From Ashinkailepas kermadecensis (Eukaryota > Arthropoda > Thecostraca > Neolepadidae): a stretch of DNA of 64,000 nucleotides. Positions 47,130-57,150 of the stretch are shown here, in pieces. The stretch lies in assembly GCA_034440615.1 (NCBI GenBank), contig JAOTOM010004022.1, positions 109,501 through 173,500 on the forward strand, given 5' to 3'. The translations under genes and the position numbers were made by a program. Position 1 is the stretch's first letter. Each line of letters opens with the position of its first letter. The notes below the pieces were generated by a model. That model saw only the letters and a program-made list of their open reading frames with translations, was not told the DNA's origin and made no database searches.

Positions 47130-47460
47130 GCGTACTCGGCCCCCACTAACCACTGTCAGTATCTCAGTACCTCACACTCCCCGGGACCCCCACTGACCAC
47201 TGTCAGTGTCTCAGTAACTCACACTTCTCTGGACCCCCACTGACCACTGTCAGTGTCTCAGCACCTCACACTTCCCTCGGCTCACATTGACCACTGTCAG
47301 TATCTCAGTACCTCAGTACTTCACACTCCCATCGGCCCCCACTGACCACTGTCAGGTCTCAATTCCTCACACTCCCCTGAGCTCCCACCGACCACTGTCA
47401 TTGTCTTAGTACCCCAGTACCTCACACCTCGCACCCCTCGGCCCTCACTGGCCCGGTCGG
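47130..47460. repeat. Degenerate repeat, GACCACTGTCAGTGTCTCAG
   Basis: About six diverged units at roughly 47- to 55-bp spacing, each with CCACTGTCAGT, CTCAGTACCTCAC and a C-rich block. Confidence 0.85.
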
Positions 47461-47631
47461 CCTCCCTATACCTGTCCGTCCCTGGTCGGGTCGACCTCGG
47501 TGGTGGTCGCCGCCGCGCGGGCTCCGCATGTGTCGGACCCGACCGAGAGCTGCGCAGTGGCCGGCCGGTCCCGACTCGGCCGCCGTTTTTGCCGGCTCGG
47601 CCCGCCGGTCAAACCGGACCGGCCTCAGTCG
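47461..47631. other. GC-rich lead-in to the next array
   Basis: Unique, CpG-dense. No gene. Confidence 0.4.
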
Positions 47632-47996
47632 CGTAGCTGGCCGCCGCCGCAGCGCGGCCGGACCGGCCTCAGTCGCGTAGCTGGCCGCCGCGGCGCGGCC
47701 GGACCGGTCTCAGTCGCGTAGCTGGCCGCCGCGGCGCGGCCGGACCGGCCTCAGTCGCGTAGCTGGCCGCCGCAGCGCGGCCGGACCGGCCTCAGTCGCG
47801 TAGCTGGCCGCCGCAGCGCGGCCGGACCGGCCTCAGTCGCGTAGCCGGCCGCCGCAGCGCGGCCGGACCGGCCTCAGTCGCGTAGCTGGCCGCCGCAGCG
47901 CGGTCGGACCGGCCTCAGTCGCGTAGCCGGCCGCCGCAGCGCGGCCGGACCGGCCTCAGTCGCGTAGCCGGCCGCCGCAGCGCGGCCGGACCGGCT
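47632..47996. repeat. 41-bp minisatellite
   Basis: About nine copies of CGGCCGGACCGGCCTCAG followed by TCGCGTAGCTGGCCGCCGCAG. The palindromes CGGCCG and GGCC are dense. Copies differ mainly at GTAGCTGG versus GTAGCCGG. Confidence 0.96.
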
Positions 47997-49084
47997 GCCC
48001 CCGTCCCGCGCCCGCGCCGGCCGCGACGCCGTGCGACAAAAACGGCGCGACTCGGAGCACGATTAGCGCGGCTGGCGCCGGCCGACAGCGGTCCCAGCGC
48101 CCGCCGCCCGCTCGGCCGCCGTTTTTAACGCGCCAACAGCGGCTGGCGAAGGTCGCCGGTGAAGCGTCCCGCCGACGTGAGACCCGCCTCCGGACCGTGC
48201 AGCCCGCTGAGGTCGCCGCGGCGTGCGTGTATCCCCGCGGTGGCCGTAGAAGGCTGGGCGGGCGGGACACGAGCACTGTTCGCCGCCCACGTATGGGTGT
48301 TTCGGCGCCGCCACGGTCGTCCGCAATGCTGCGTCCCGCGCGATATCCCGAGTCTGAAGCGGTCGTGTCGCGTGGCGGACGTGACAGGGCGATAGCTCTC
48401 GGCACACACGTGCTATCATGTGCGGCGCACCATCTGGCGGCGTAGTACGTTGGTGTGTCGCGGTGTTTGCTGTGACTCCGAGCTGGAGAGTAGGCCAAAT
48501 ATACGTTCAACTTCCAAGTGCCGTGCGGAATTTGGAGACCGTTTGGAACGAAATAGCCGATACGATGCCGATGCTTTCCCGTTGGGGCATGTTGTTGGCA
48601 TATGTATCACCCTTGCTGTTCTAGTGGTTGATGGAATTTTCAAGTACGGGAAGAAATTCGGATCGCTCATTCGGCTCATTTTTAGAGGCTCGGTTTGCCA
48701 GTAAATGGTTGATTTTATGTCACGTTGAGACTCCCGACAGCAATAGTTGATGATGATGCTGCCACATCATGAGCTGTCTAACAAACAAATACTACGCTTT
48801 CCAAATAGAAAGGATCGTTTTTTAGTGACAGCAATTATTATCCGACTCTAGCGATGTTGTAAAGGTGGTGGCGCCTCACGACACGGCTTGTGCCAGCATC
48901 AGGAATCCGACCATCGCTCTGATGATAATGTTCCTGGTGAGCATTTCTACTGACATTCCAGGTGGAATGTATTAATGAGGCTTAGTACACACGCAACCAT
49001 GGGGGACGCGACAGAGAGGATGAGATTTGTGGCAGATGCGCCGAGGCATTTCGTGCATTTAACAGCAGGCCAACGGGCGTACTA
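47997..49084. other. CpG-rich then average unique sequence
   Basis: CpG-rich to about 48460; this could be a promoter island, but no exon is supported. No other feature. Confidence 0.4.
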
Positions 49085-49088
49085 TTAA
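49085..49088. repeat. TTAA target site, left
   Basis: TTAA adjoining the CCCTCGCC terminus. Confidence 0.65.
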
Positions 49089-49935
49089 CCCTCGCCAGTA
49101 TTCGGCATTTTACCACCTTCGGTCGTATAGGGGGGGTACGACCCCCCCTGGCGATTCGAAACCGTGCATGTTACGAAAACGAACCAAATACGAAAGTGAT
49201 AGATTTGGCCGAGATCTCGCGGTTGGAATTCAGTATGACCTTCTTAGGTCAATGGTTGACCTTCCAGGTCAGATCAAAGGTCTAAAATTGATTTTTTGGG
49301 GTATTTTCCGAAGAAAATCGTCAGTTATATCGAAACTACTGTCTAAATATGCACGACATGGCCGGAAACATGTTTATTGGGACCTTGCGAACATAACGAC
49401 ATGTGACACGATGTGATCGGACCAATATGTCATGCACCAAATGAGGTTAAAGCCGTGACCCCAAATATCCAACTTTTTTTAAGAGTGGTTCCAATTTCGA
49501 AGTTTAAAGTTCCTCAGGGTAAAAATGGACGCTGAATTCGAATTCAGCACGAAAAATTACCGTAGGTCAGCTAAAAAAGGTCGAAAGGTCAAACGAGGTC
49601 AACCGAGGTCACCGATTTTTGGAACATTATTTTTCCAATGGGAACCCATCTGGGCATTGCAAAATTGCATTGCAAAACACATAATACCAGTCGATGTAGG
49701 CAACAATGTCATGTTTAGGTGCGATAATCACGTATTTGTTGAAAACTGCTCGGAGGTGCTCCCTTTTATGACCTCATAACTCTGTGACCTGACATGCCCT
49801 CCCAAAAAAATTTCACCAAAAGTCGTCAAAAGGTTGCCCCAGAGGGTACTGAAAATCTCAGAGCGATCCGTTCATCGGTTTGGAAGGAATACACAAAAAA
49901 CCTTAGGGGGCACCCTCCCCCTATACGGGCGAGGG
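49089..49935 (+). mobile_element. Non-autonomous piggyBac-like MITE, 847 bp
   Basis: The left end reads CCCTCGCCAGTATTCGG. The reverse complement of the right end reads CCCTCGCCCGTATAGGGGG, giving a 13-bp terminal inverted repeat with one mismatch. TTAA flanks both sides (49085-49088, 49936-49939), the target duplication used by piggyBac elements. A second GTATAGGGGGGGTACG block inside the left end (49124 onward) echoes the right terminus and makes a small palindrome (GGGGGGGTACGACCCCCCC). The interior is AT-richer, has only short open frames and no transposase, so the element is non-autonomous. AGGTC motifs are frequent inside. Confidence 0.7.
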
Positions 49936-49939
49936 TTAA
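49936..49939. repeat. TTAA target site, right
   Basis: TTAA adjoining the GGCGAGGG terminus. Confidence 0.65.
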
Positions 49940-51436
49940 ATGCTAATTCTTTACATCTTCATATCTACGCAATAAAAAGAACGCAATATTCACAATGAAT
50001 GCAATTGATGTGACAGAGCGAAAGATCCTATCGGCACATCAGACATTTTTCAGTAATATATGTATGTATTGAACCTTCACAAGGACGGTAGAGCTCCAAA
50101 TTGAAATGGGCTTTAGCCGGTTTGGGCCACCAACTGGCTAAAGCCAGTTTTGACCAGCTGGTTTGAGCAACGGTTTAGGCCAGTCGAGAGCACTACGTGT
50201 CAAAACTCGCTAGACCTGCCTGCCGTCTACCAGGTAAAGATGGCAAGTTGGCATTTGTTTTTCTAATGACACCTGGGCTAGAGTGGTTTTTCAATGACGT
50301 TAGTGCGTCCAGTATTATACGGGTAAGTAGAAGAAAATCGATCGTGTTTAATGTTGGTAATTAATTGTATGGTAGTGGTGTGTTTGTACAGTTCAATTTT
50401 CGGACTCGGGTAGTGATATCGAACTCAATATGAACATATTGAGCACGTGTGTTGGTAATTTCCCCTACAGGAGTACCCTTGCCAAAATGGCTGTGCTATC
50501 TGTTTAGTGACTTACACGTGCACTGCATGCGCCAGCATATTTATCAGCTGGGCGAGTCGTTTGCCTTTATTCTGATGAGTTGCACCTCAGGTGCAATACA
50601 TCAAAGTGGAACATAGTAGGTATTTTTCTGAAGTCCTCCAACGGCGGGAGTTCTCCAGCGGTTAACACAACAAGCATAGCAAGTCCTTGCCATCCCAAAA
50701 CCTGTAAGAGATATAGTAATGCCTTGGTATGCGATATTAAGTACATTTTATTTGTTCGTATGGATTTTTTTCTCATCAGGATTGCAGCTAGTCTTGGCTC
50801 ACCTCTAATTAGTTCCCCGCTCTTTACCCTCATCGTGTGCAATTATATGTCCTACATTCCTGTGCGAGTGTCGGATTCCGCCCCCGCCCCCCCCCACAGG
50901 TATAAATACCGCTTACCCGCCACGTTGCGCAAGTCAGTTGCTGTGATGAATTGTACCCACGTCCGCCGTCAAAGCCTTCAAGATTAGTAACAGTAATGTC
51001 GAATAGCATTACGGCAAAGTCTATAACGATACGGTCACATGATAGTGATGTGTAGAAGTAATATCGGTACTGGCAAAGGTAATAGCAGTTATGTCAAGTA
51101 GCAGTAATGTCACGTGGCAGCGATGTGGGGAGCAGTAAAGTCTGCAGCAATACTGTCGCGGAGATGCAATGTCTGGAGTGATAATGTGTAGTACCCGTGT
51201 TGTGTAACGAGTAGCACCCGTATGGAAGCATTGCCTGTAGCAGGAGTGTCGGAGCTGTTTTGTCGTTAGCAAAGTAAATGCAGTGGCAGTGATAACGCTA
51301 AACCAGGAAAAATGGGAGGAAAAAACAGCCCATTGTGGAAGAGAGTTGCTCATGTTACACTCGCCCTCCCCATTGGCTGCACTGCTGGTTTCCATGACCT
51401 GCTACCATTGCTACGTTAACCAATCGAATCTTACGT
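49940..51436. other. Unique sequence with one hairpin
   Basis: An inverted repeat GGCTTTAGCCGGTT / AACTGGCTAAAGCC (50109-50145) is the main structure. From 51000 to 51240 there are loose AGTAATGTC/GCAGTAA repeats. No gene. Confidence 0.45.
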
Positions 51437-51760
51437 AATCCTACGGCGGCTGTGTCTGACACGTGCCGTGACAGTCGACCGCCTGTGACCGGTCCCCACC
51501 GCCGGTTACGCGGCACGTCGGCCGTCGCGTGCCGCCCAGCTGGCCGTGCCGGGGCTGGCGCCGACAAAAGGCCCGGCTCCGTGTCGTACACGGCGGCCGT
51601 CGCGTCGCGCGCGATCGGTCTGATCCGGCGGCGATCTGCCGCCCGCCGCCCGCCGCCCGCCGCCCGCCAGCCTTTTGTCGCCGGCTGCCGTGCTCGGCCG
51701 CCGCCGCGGCGACGGCCATCTTGACGTGACGTCACGCGCGCCGCGGCGTTCGGCTGAGTG
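51437..51760 (-). promoter_or_regulatory. CpG-rich promoter-like patch with CRE and YY1-type motif
   Basis: Plus-strand GCCATCTTG (51715-51723) is, on the minus strand, CAAGATGGC, the YY1-type motif often placed at transcription or translation starts. TGACGTCA (CRE/ATF palindrome) lies directly upstream at 51727-51734. The minus-strand ATG at 51719-51717 has A at -3 and G at +4 and opens 92 codons of Ala/Arg/Gly-rich sequence ending at 51441. The frame resembles no known protein and may be only the CpG island. Direction is inferred from the motif order. Confidence 0.4.
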
Positions 51761-51875
51761 GCGGGTAATTGTTGCCGGCGGCTGATCGGCCTGCCGATCA
51801 GCTGACTGCGCTAGTCGGGTCTGACACAGTCTGACACGTCCGCCGACCGCCGCAGCGGTCAGACGCCAGCCGGTG

Positions 51876-52440
51876 AGCAGGTGACACAGACACCGGCTCA
51901 CACAGACACTAGCTGACACAGACACCGGCTGACAGACACCAGCTGACACAGACACCAGCTGACATAGACACCGGCTGACACAGACATCAGTTGACACAGA
52001 CACCAGCTGACACAAACACCAGCTGATGTAGACACCAGCTGACACAGACACCAGCTGACACAGACACCAGCTGACAGACACCAGCTGATACAGATACCAG
52101 CTGGCACAGACACCAGCTGGCACAGCCACCAGCTGACACAAACACCAGCTGGCACAGACGCTAGCTGACACAGATACCAGCTGTAAGATACCGGCTGATG
52201 TACGTTGAAGGTACAAACACCAGCTGACACAGACATCAGCCGGTGAGCAGCTGACACGGCACCAGCTGTCACAAATGCTAGCTGACACGGGCATCAGCTG
52301 ACACAGACACAAGCTGATACAGATACCAGCTGGCACAGACACCAGCTGGCACAGCCACCAGCTGACACAAACACCAGCTGGCACAGACGCTAGCTGACAC
52401 AGACACCAGCTGACACGGGCACCAGCTGACACAAACAGTG
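51876..52440. repeat. 16-bp minisatellite GACACAGACACCAGCT with higher-order copy
   Basis: About 34 units around the palindrome CAGCTG. A block of about 95 bp starting AGCTGATACAGATACC at 52083 recurs almost unchanged at 52312, a 229-bp offset, showing segmental duplication within the array. A short non-repeat insert sits near 52195-52215. Confidence 0.93.
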
Positions 52441-53164
<724 letters not shown>

Positions 53165-53272
53165 CATATTCAGCTGGCACGAACACCGACTGACAGGGAC
53201 ACCACCTGACATAGACAGGCTGATCTAACAATCAGTCAAGGAATCACGGATGGAGCTAATTTGTTCGACTCG

Positions 53273-54370
53273 CTAAGTGCGACCAAATGCGGCTTGAGAT
53301 ACAGATGGCGAAGGCTTCGCGGGCTTCTTAGCCCTCTGGACCCGCATCCACTCACCGTCTGACTGCGGCTCTGGTGGTGCTGCCGCCGTTTTGTCGGGGG
53401 TTTCGGTTTGCGGGATCCCGTCGGCTCCATCAAACTGGATGCGCTTTGTTGGTGGAGGTGCAGTCTCCTCAGCCCCTTGGCTCCTCGGAGGGTGGCTTGA
53501 AGTGGTCATGTACTCTTCCCCGCAGAGGGAGATCGGATCAATGTCAACCCGTTGAAAGTCGGGCGGGTGGAGATGTGCTTCCCCTATGCCCCTGGTTCTC
53601 GCGCTCTTGTTCCCAGCAAGTACTACGTAGCGTGTCGTACCATGTGTGCACTTGTAAGAGGTCTGCACCGTCTCAGATATTGCGTGGTCTGGGCGTGGTC
53701 TGGATCCGGTCTGGGCGTGGTCTGTGCGGTATGGGCGCCGACTGGGCCTGATCTTGGCCTGGTCTAAGCACGGTCTGGGCGTGGTCTGGACGGAGCCTGG
53801 CCGTGGTTTGGGCCCGCTCTGGGCGTGGCCTGGGCCTTGTCTAAGCCCGGTCTGGGCGCGGTGTGGACCTGATCTGGGCGTGGTGTGTGCCTGGTCTGGG
53901 CGTGGTCTTGGCCTGGTCTGGGCGTGGTCTGAGCCTGGTCTGGGCGTGGTCTGGGCCTGGTCTCGACGGCACGCCTTGACCGCGGTCCTCTGTGGCACAG
54001 TTGTCGGCAGTGCGGGGCTGAGTGTTGGTCGGGTGTAAACCTCTGGTGAGGCCGACCGGCAGTCGTGTTGAGAAAAACCTGAGCCAGTTTTCTGTCGTTT
54101 GGCTAACGATGTCGGTGCGAAGCCCGGTCGCTGAGAGCTGCAGACCGGTTGTGGTGGGTGGGGTTGGGGGGTTGGAGGTGGGGTGACTGCAAGCTCGTGG
54201 TGCAGCGTTGCTGATCGAGGGGGGAGTATAGTAGCCACCGGACCGGACCACAGGGATCTACTACACGTCCGTCGAAGGCCTGACCAACGCAGTCGATGCG
54301 CCACTAGAGGCCCAAGATAATGCCAGACCACACCGAAGGCCACCGAGGTAATGGGCAAGCCCAGTGCCAA
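53273..54370 (-). CDS. Open frame of unknown origin, possibly LINE ORF1-like
   Basis: A 365-codon minus-strand frame. Residues about 130-210 are a Pro/Arg/Gln/Thr repeat encoded by the minisatellite at 53684-53972. The last hundred residues are not repetitive: acidic and proline-rich, ending DGEWMRVQRAKK and PSPSVSQAAFGRT. A GEW-x-x-V motif followed by a basic cluster is seen in N-terminal parts of some retrotransposon ORF1/gag-like proteins. There is no zinc knuckle and no neighbouring reverse transcriptase. The start codon is uncertain because the first 40 residues overlap other repeats. A chance frame is possible. Confidence 0.25.
   Translation of the reverse strand: MALGLPITSVAFGVVWHYLGPLVAHRLRWSGLRRTCSRSLWSGPVATILPPRSATLHHELAVTPPPTPQPHPPQPVCSSQRPGFAPTSLAKRQKTGSGFSQHDCRSASPEVYTRPTLSPALPTTVPQRTAVKACRRDQAQTTPRPGSDHAQTRPRPRPDQAHTTPRSGPHRAQTGLRQGPGHAQSGPKPRPGSVQTTPRPCLDQAKIRPSRRPYRTDHAQTGSRPRPDHAISETVQTSYKCTHGTTRYVVLAGNKSARTRGIGEAHLHPPDFQRVDIDPISLCGEEYMTTSSHPPRSQGAEETAPPPTKRIQFDGADGIPQTETPDKTAAAPPEPQSDGEWMRVQRAKKPAKPSPSVSQAAFGRT
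53684..53972. repeat. Minisatellite, GGTCTGGGCGTGGTCTGG type
   Basis: Irregular 16- to 22-bp units alternating GTCTGGGCGTG and GTCTGGGCCTG. It lies wholly inside the minus-strand open frame. Confidence 0.88.
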
Positions 54371-54384
54371 CTAGACTGAGGAAG

Positions 54385-54457
54385 ATAATGGGTATGACCC
54401 AGGCCACGACCGGGACTGAGATAATGGGTATGACCCAGGCCACGACCGGGACTGAAG
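54385..54457. repeat. 36-bp tandem duplication
   Basis: Two copies beginning ATAATGGGTATGACCCAGG at 54385 and 54421, essentially identical. Confidence 0.92.
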
Positions 54458-55423
54458 CAGCAGGAAGACAGCGGTCATTCTGCGCAGCCAGAGGAAGGCT
54501 GCTTTGTGCTTTCGGAAGCCTGCCAGCATATATTAGGTGTATTGACTGGAAAGGAAGCAAGCTGATGTGAGTTGGCTCTGGTTTTTATATTCTTATAGTA
54601 GTACTCGAGCATAATGGTGCGACTACCAATGCCGAACTGGTGCCTACGGTTTCCCCAGCATTTTAGCACAACACAGCTATCCCTGACTATCCATGGTGTG
54701 CCTTTTCACCCAGCCGGTAACTCGATGGGTGGGAGTCTCGTATACGCTGGTCGTCCGGCAGGAAAATGTCCGATACCCGTAATGACCTTTCCGCCCGCAG
54801 CAAACACGGACCGGTTCGGACGGGCGCCGGGTGTTCTCGGGTATTTTCGGTGGGGGGCGGACGAGACCGAGCGAGGCCACAGCACCTCTGACAGCACTTG
54901 TGACGGGAAGCACGCAGGTAAACAACGACCGCCGCTATCAACGTGGCCGGCGGACTACTGATTACCCATCAGCGGCGCTGGGCAGCGATAGCGGCGTCGC
55001 GGGGTGGGGTGGAGGTGCGGTGAGGAGGGCCACTGCCGGCCGCTATCGGCGCCGGCTCCTGTCCCGGCGGCGGCCGCCGCGTTGACTGCTGTTCTGGCTG
55101 CCCCGGCCGGACAGTGGAGTACGGCGCAGTGGCCCGACGGCGTCCGTCGCCCCGTCCGTCACCCCGTCCGTCGCCCCGCCACTCAGCCGCGGTGGTGCTG
55201 CCGTCGTATGCAAATCTGCAGTCTCCGACGGCGGCAGCGTGCTGCCTCCGGGTGGACGCCCGCAGGCGGTACCCGCCCAGTGCGTGACAGAACACAGCGT
55301 GTGGCGGAACTCCCGGCATGGCTTCGGCAGACAGTACCCTGTATGATTTCCAGAGACCGTGCTCGCCATGTTGGTCTGGTACAGTGTCCGGTACGCTGGC
55401 CGGCGGCGGTACTCCAACATGCC
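54458..55423. other. Unique, GC-rich from 54780
   Basis: CpG-rich at 54790-55200. Overlapping open frames on both strands are not recognised. A donor-like GCAGGTAAAC occurs near 54916. No gene is called. Confidence 0.4.
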
Positions 55424-57150
55424 GCGGTGCACCCCAGCGTGTGGCAGTAGCCTAGTGCGTAGCGTTCCGGTACGTGGCAGTAGCATAGTGCGTGGCGCCT
55501 GGGTGTGTGGCAGTGGCCTAGTGCGTAACACCCCGGTGTGTGTCAGTAGCCTAGTATATAGCGCCCCAGAGTGTGTCGGTGCCCAGTGTGTAGCTGCTCT
55601 GTGTGTGGCAGTAGTCTAGTATAGTGTGCCGCCGTGCCGGTGTGCGGTGATAACACGGTGTGTGGCAGTGTCTAGTGTGCGGCCGTGCCAGTGTGTGGCC
55701 GTGCCAGTGTGTGGCCGTCCCAGTGTGTGGCCGTGTCAGTGTGTGGCCGTCCCAGTGTGTGGCCGTCCCAGTGTGTGGCCGTGCCAGTGTGTGGCCGTCC
55801 CAGTGTGTGGCCGTGCCAGTGTGTGGCCGTGCCAGTGTGTGGCCGTCCCAGTGTGTGGCGGTGCCAGTGTGTGGCCGTCCCAGTGTGTGGCCGTCCCAGT
55901 GTGTGGCCGTGTCAGTGTGTGGCCGTCTCAGTGTGTGGCCAGTGTGTCCCAGTGTGTGTGGCCGTCCCAGTGTGTGGCCGTGCCAGTATGCGGCCGTCCC
56001 AGTGTGTGGCCGTCCCAGTGTGTGGCCGTCCCAGTGTGTGGCCGTGCCAGTATGCGGCCGTCCCAGTGTGTGGCCGTGTCAGTGTGTGGCCGTCCCAGTG
56101 TGTGGCCGTCCCAGTGTGTGGCCGTGTCAGTGTGTGGCCGTCCCAGTGTGTGGCCGTGCCAGTGTGTGGCCGTCCCAGTGTGTGGCAGTGGCCAGTGTGT
56201 GGCCGTCCCAGTGTGTGGCCGTCCCAGTGTGTGGCAGTGGCCAGTGTGTGGCCGTCCCAGTGTGTGGCCGTCCCAGTGTGTGGCAGTGGCCAGTATGCCG
56301 CCATGCCAGTGTGTGGCAGTGGCCAGTATGCGGCCGTGCCAGTGTGTGGCCGTGCCAGTATGCGGCCGTGGCCAGTGTGTGGCCGTGTGTGTGCCAGTGT
56401 GTGGCAGTGCAGTGTGGGGCAGTTGTGGCGTGTGTGGCCGTCCCAGTGTGTGGCCGTCCCAGTGTGTGGCCGTCCCAGTGTGTGGCCGTGTCAGTGTGTG
56501 GCCGTGCCAGTGTGTGGCCGTGCCAGTATGCGGCCGTGCCAGTGTGTGGCCGTGCCAGTATGCGGCCGTGCCAGTGTGTGGCCGTGTCAGTGTGTGGCCG
56601 TCCCAGTGTGTGGCCGTCCCAGTGTGTGGCCGTCCCAGTGTGTGGCCGTGCCAGTGTGTGGCCGTGCCAGTGTGTGGCCGTCCCAGTGTGTGGCAGTGGC
56701 CAATGTGTGGCCGTCCCAGTGTGTGGCAGTGGCCAGTGTGTGGCCGTCCCAGTGTGTGGCAGTGGCCAGCATGCCGCCATGCCAGTGTGTGGCAGTGGCC
56801 AGTATGCGGCCGTGCCAGTGTGTGGCCGTGCCAGTATGCGGCCGTGCCAGTGTATGGCAGTGGCCAGTATTCCGCCATGCCAGTGTGTGGCAGTAGCCAG
56901 TGTGCGGCCGTGCCAGTGTGTGGCAGTGGCCAGTATGCCGCCATGCCAGTGTGTGGCAGTGGCCAGTGTGCGGCCGTGCCAGTGTGTGGCAGTACCCGGT
57001 GTGTGGCAGTGCCCGGTGTGTGACAGTGCCCGGTGTGTGACAGTACCCGGTGTGTGACAGTGCCCGGTGTGTGACAGTACCCGGTGTGTGGCAGTGCCCG
57101 GTGTGTGGCAGTACCCGGTGTGTGACAGTGCCCGGTGTGCGGCCGTGCCG
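55424..57150. repeat. 16-bp minisatellite CAGTGTGTGGCCGTCC, about 95 copies
   Basis: The clean array (55679-57000) consists of CAGTGTGTGGCCGTCC with third-position variants (GTGCCAGT, GTATGCGGCC, GGCAGTGGC). Flanks (55424-55678 and 57000-57150) are diverged versions with GTGTGTGGCAGT and CCGGTGTGTGAC. The unit has no stop on either strand and 16 is 1 mod 3, so all six frames are open over more than 1 kb. These frames are not treated as genes. Confidence 0.97.
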
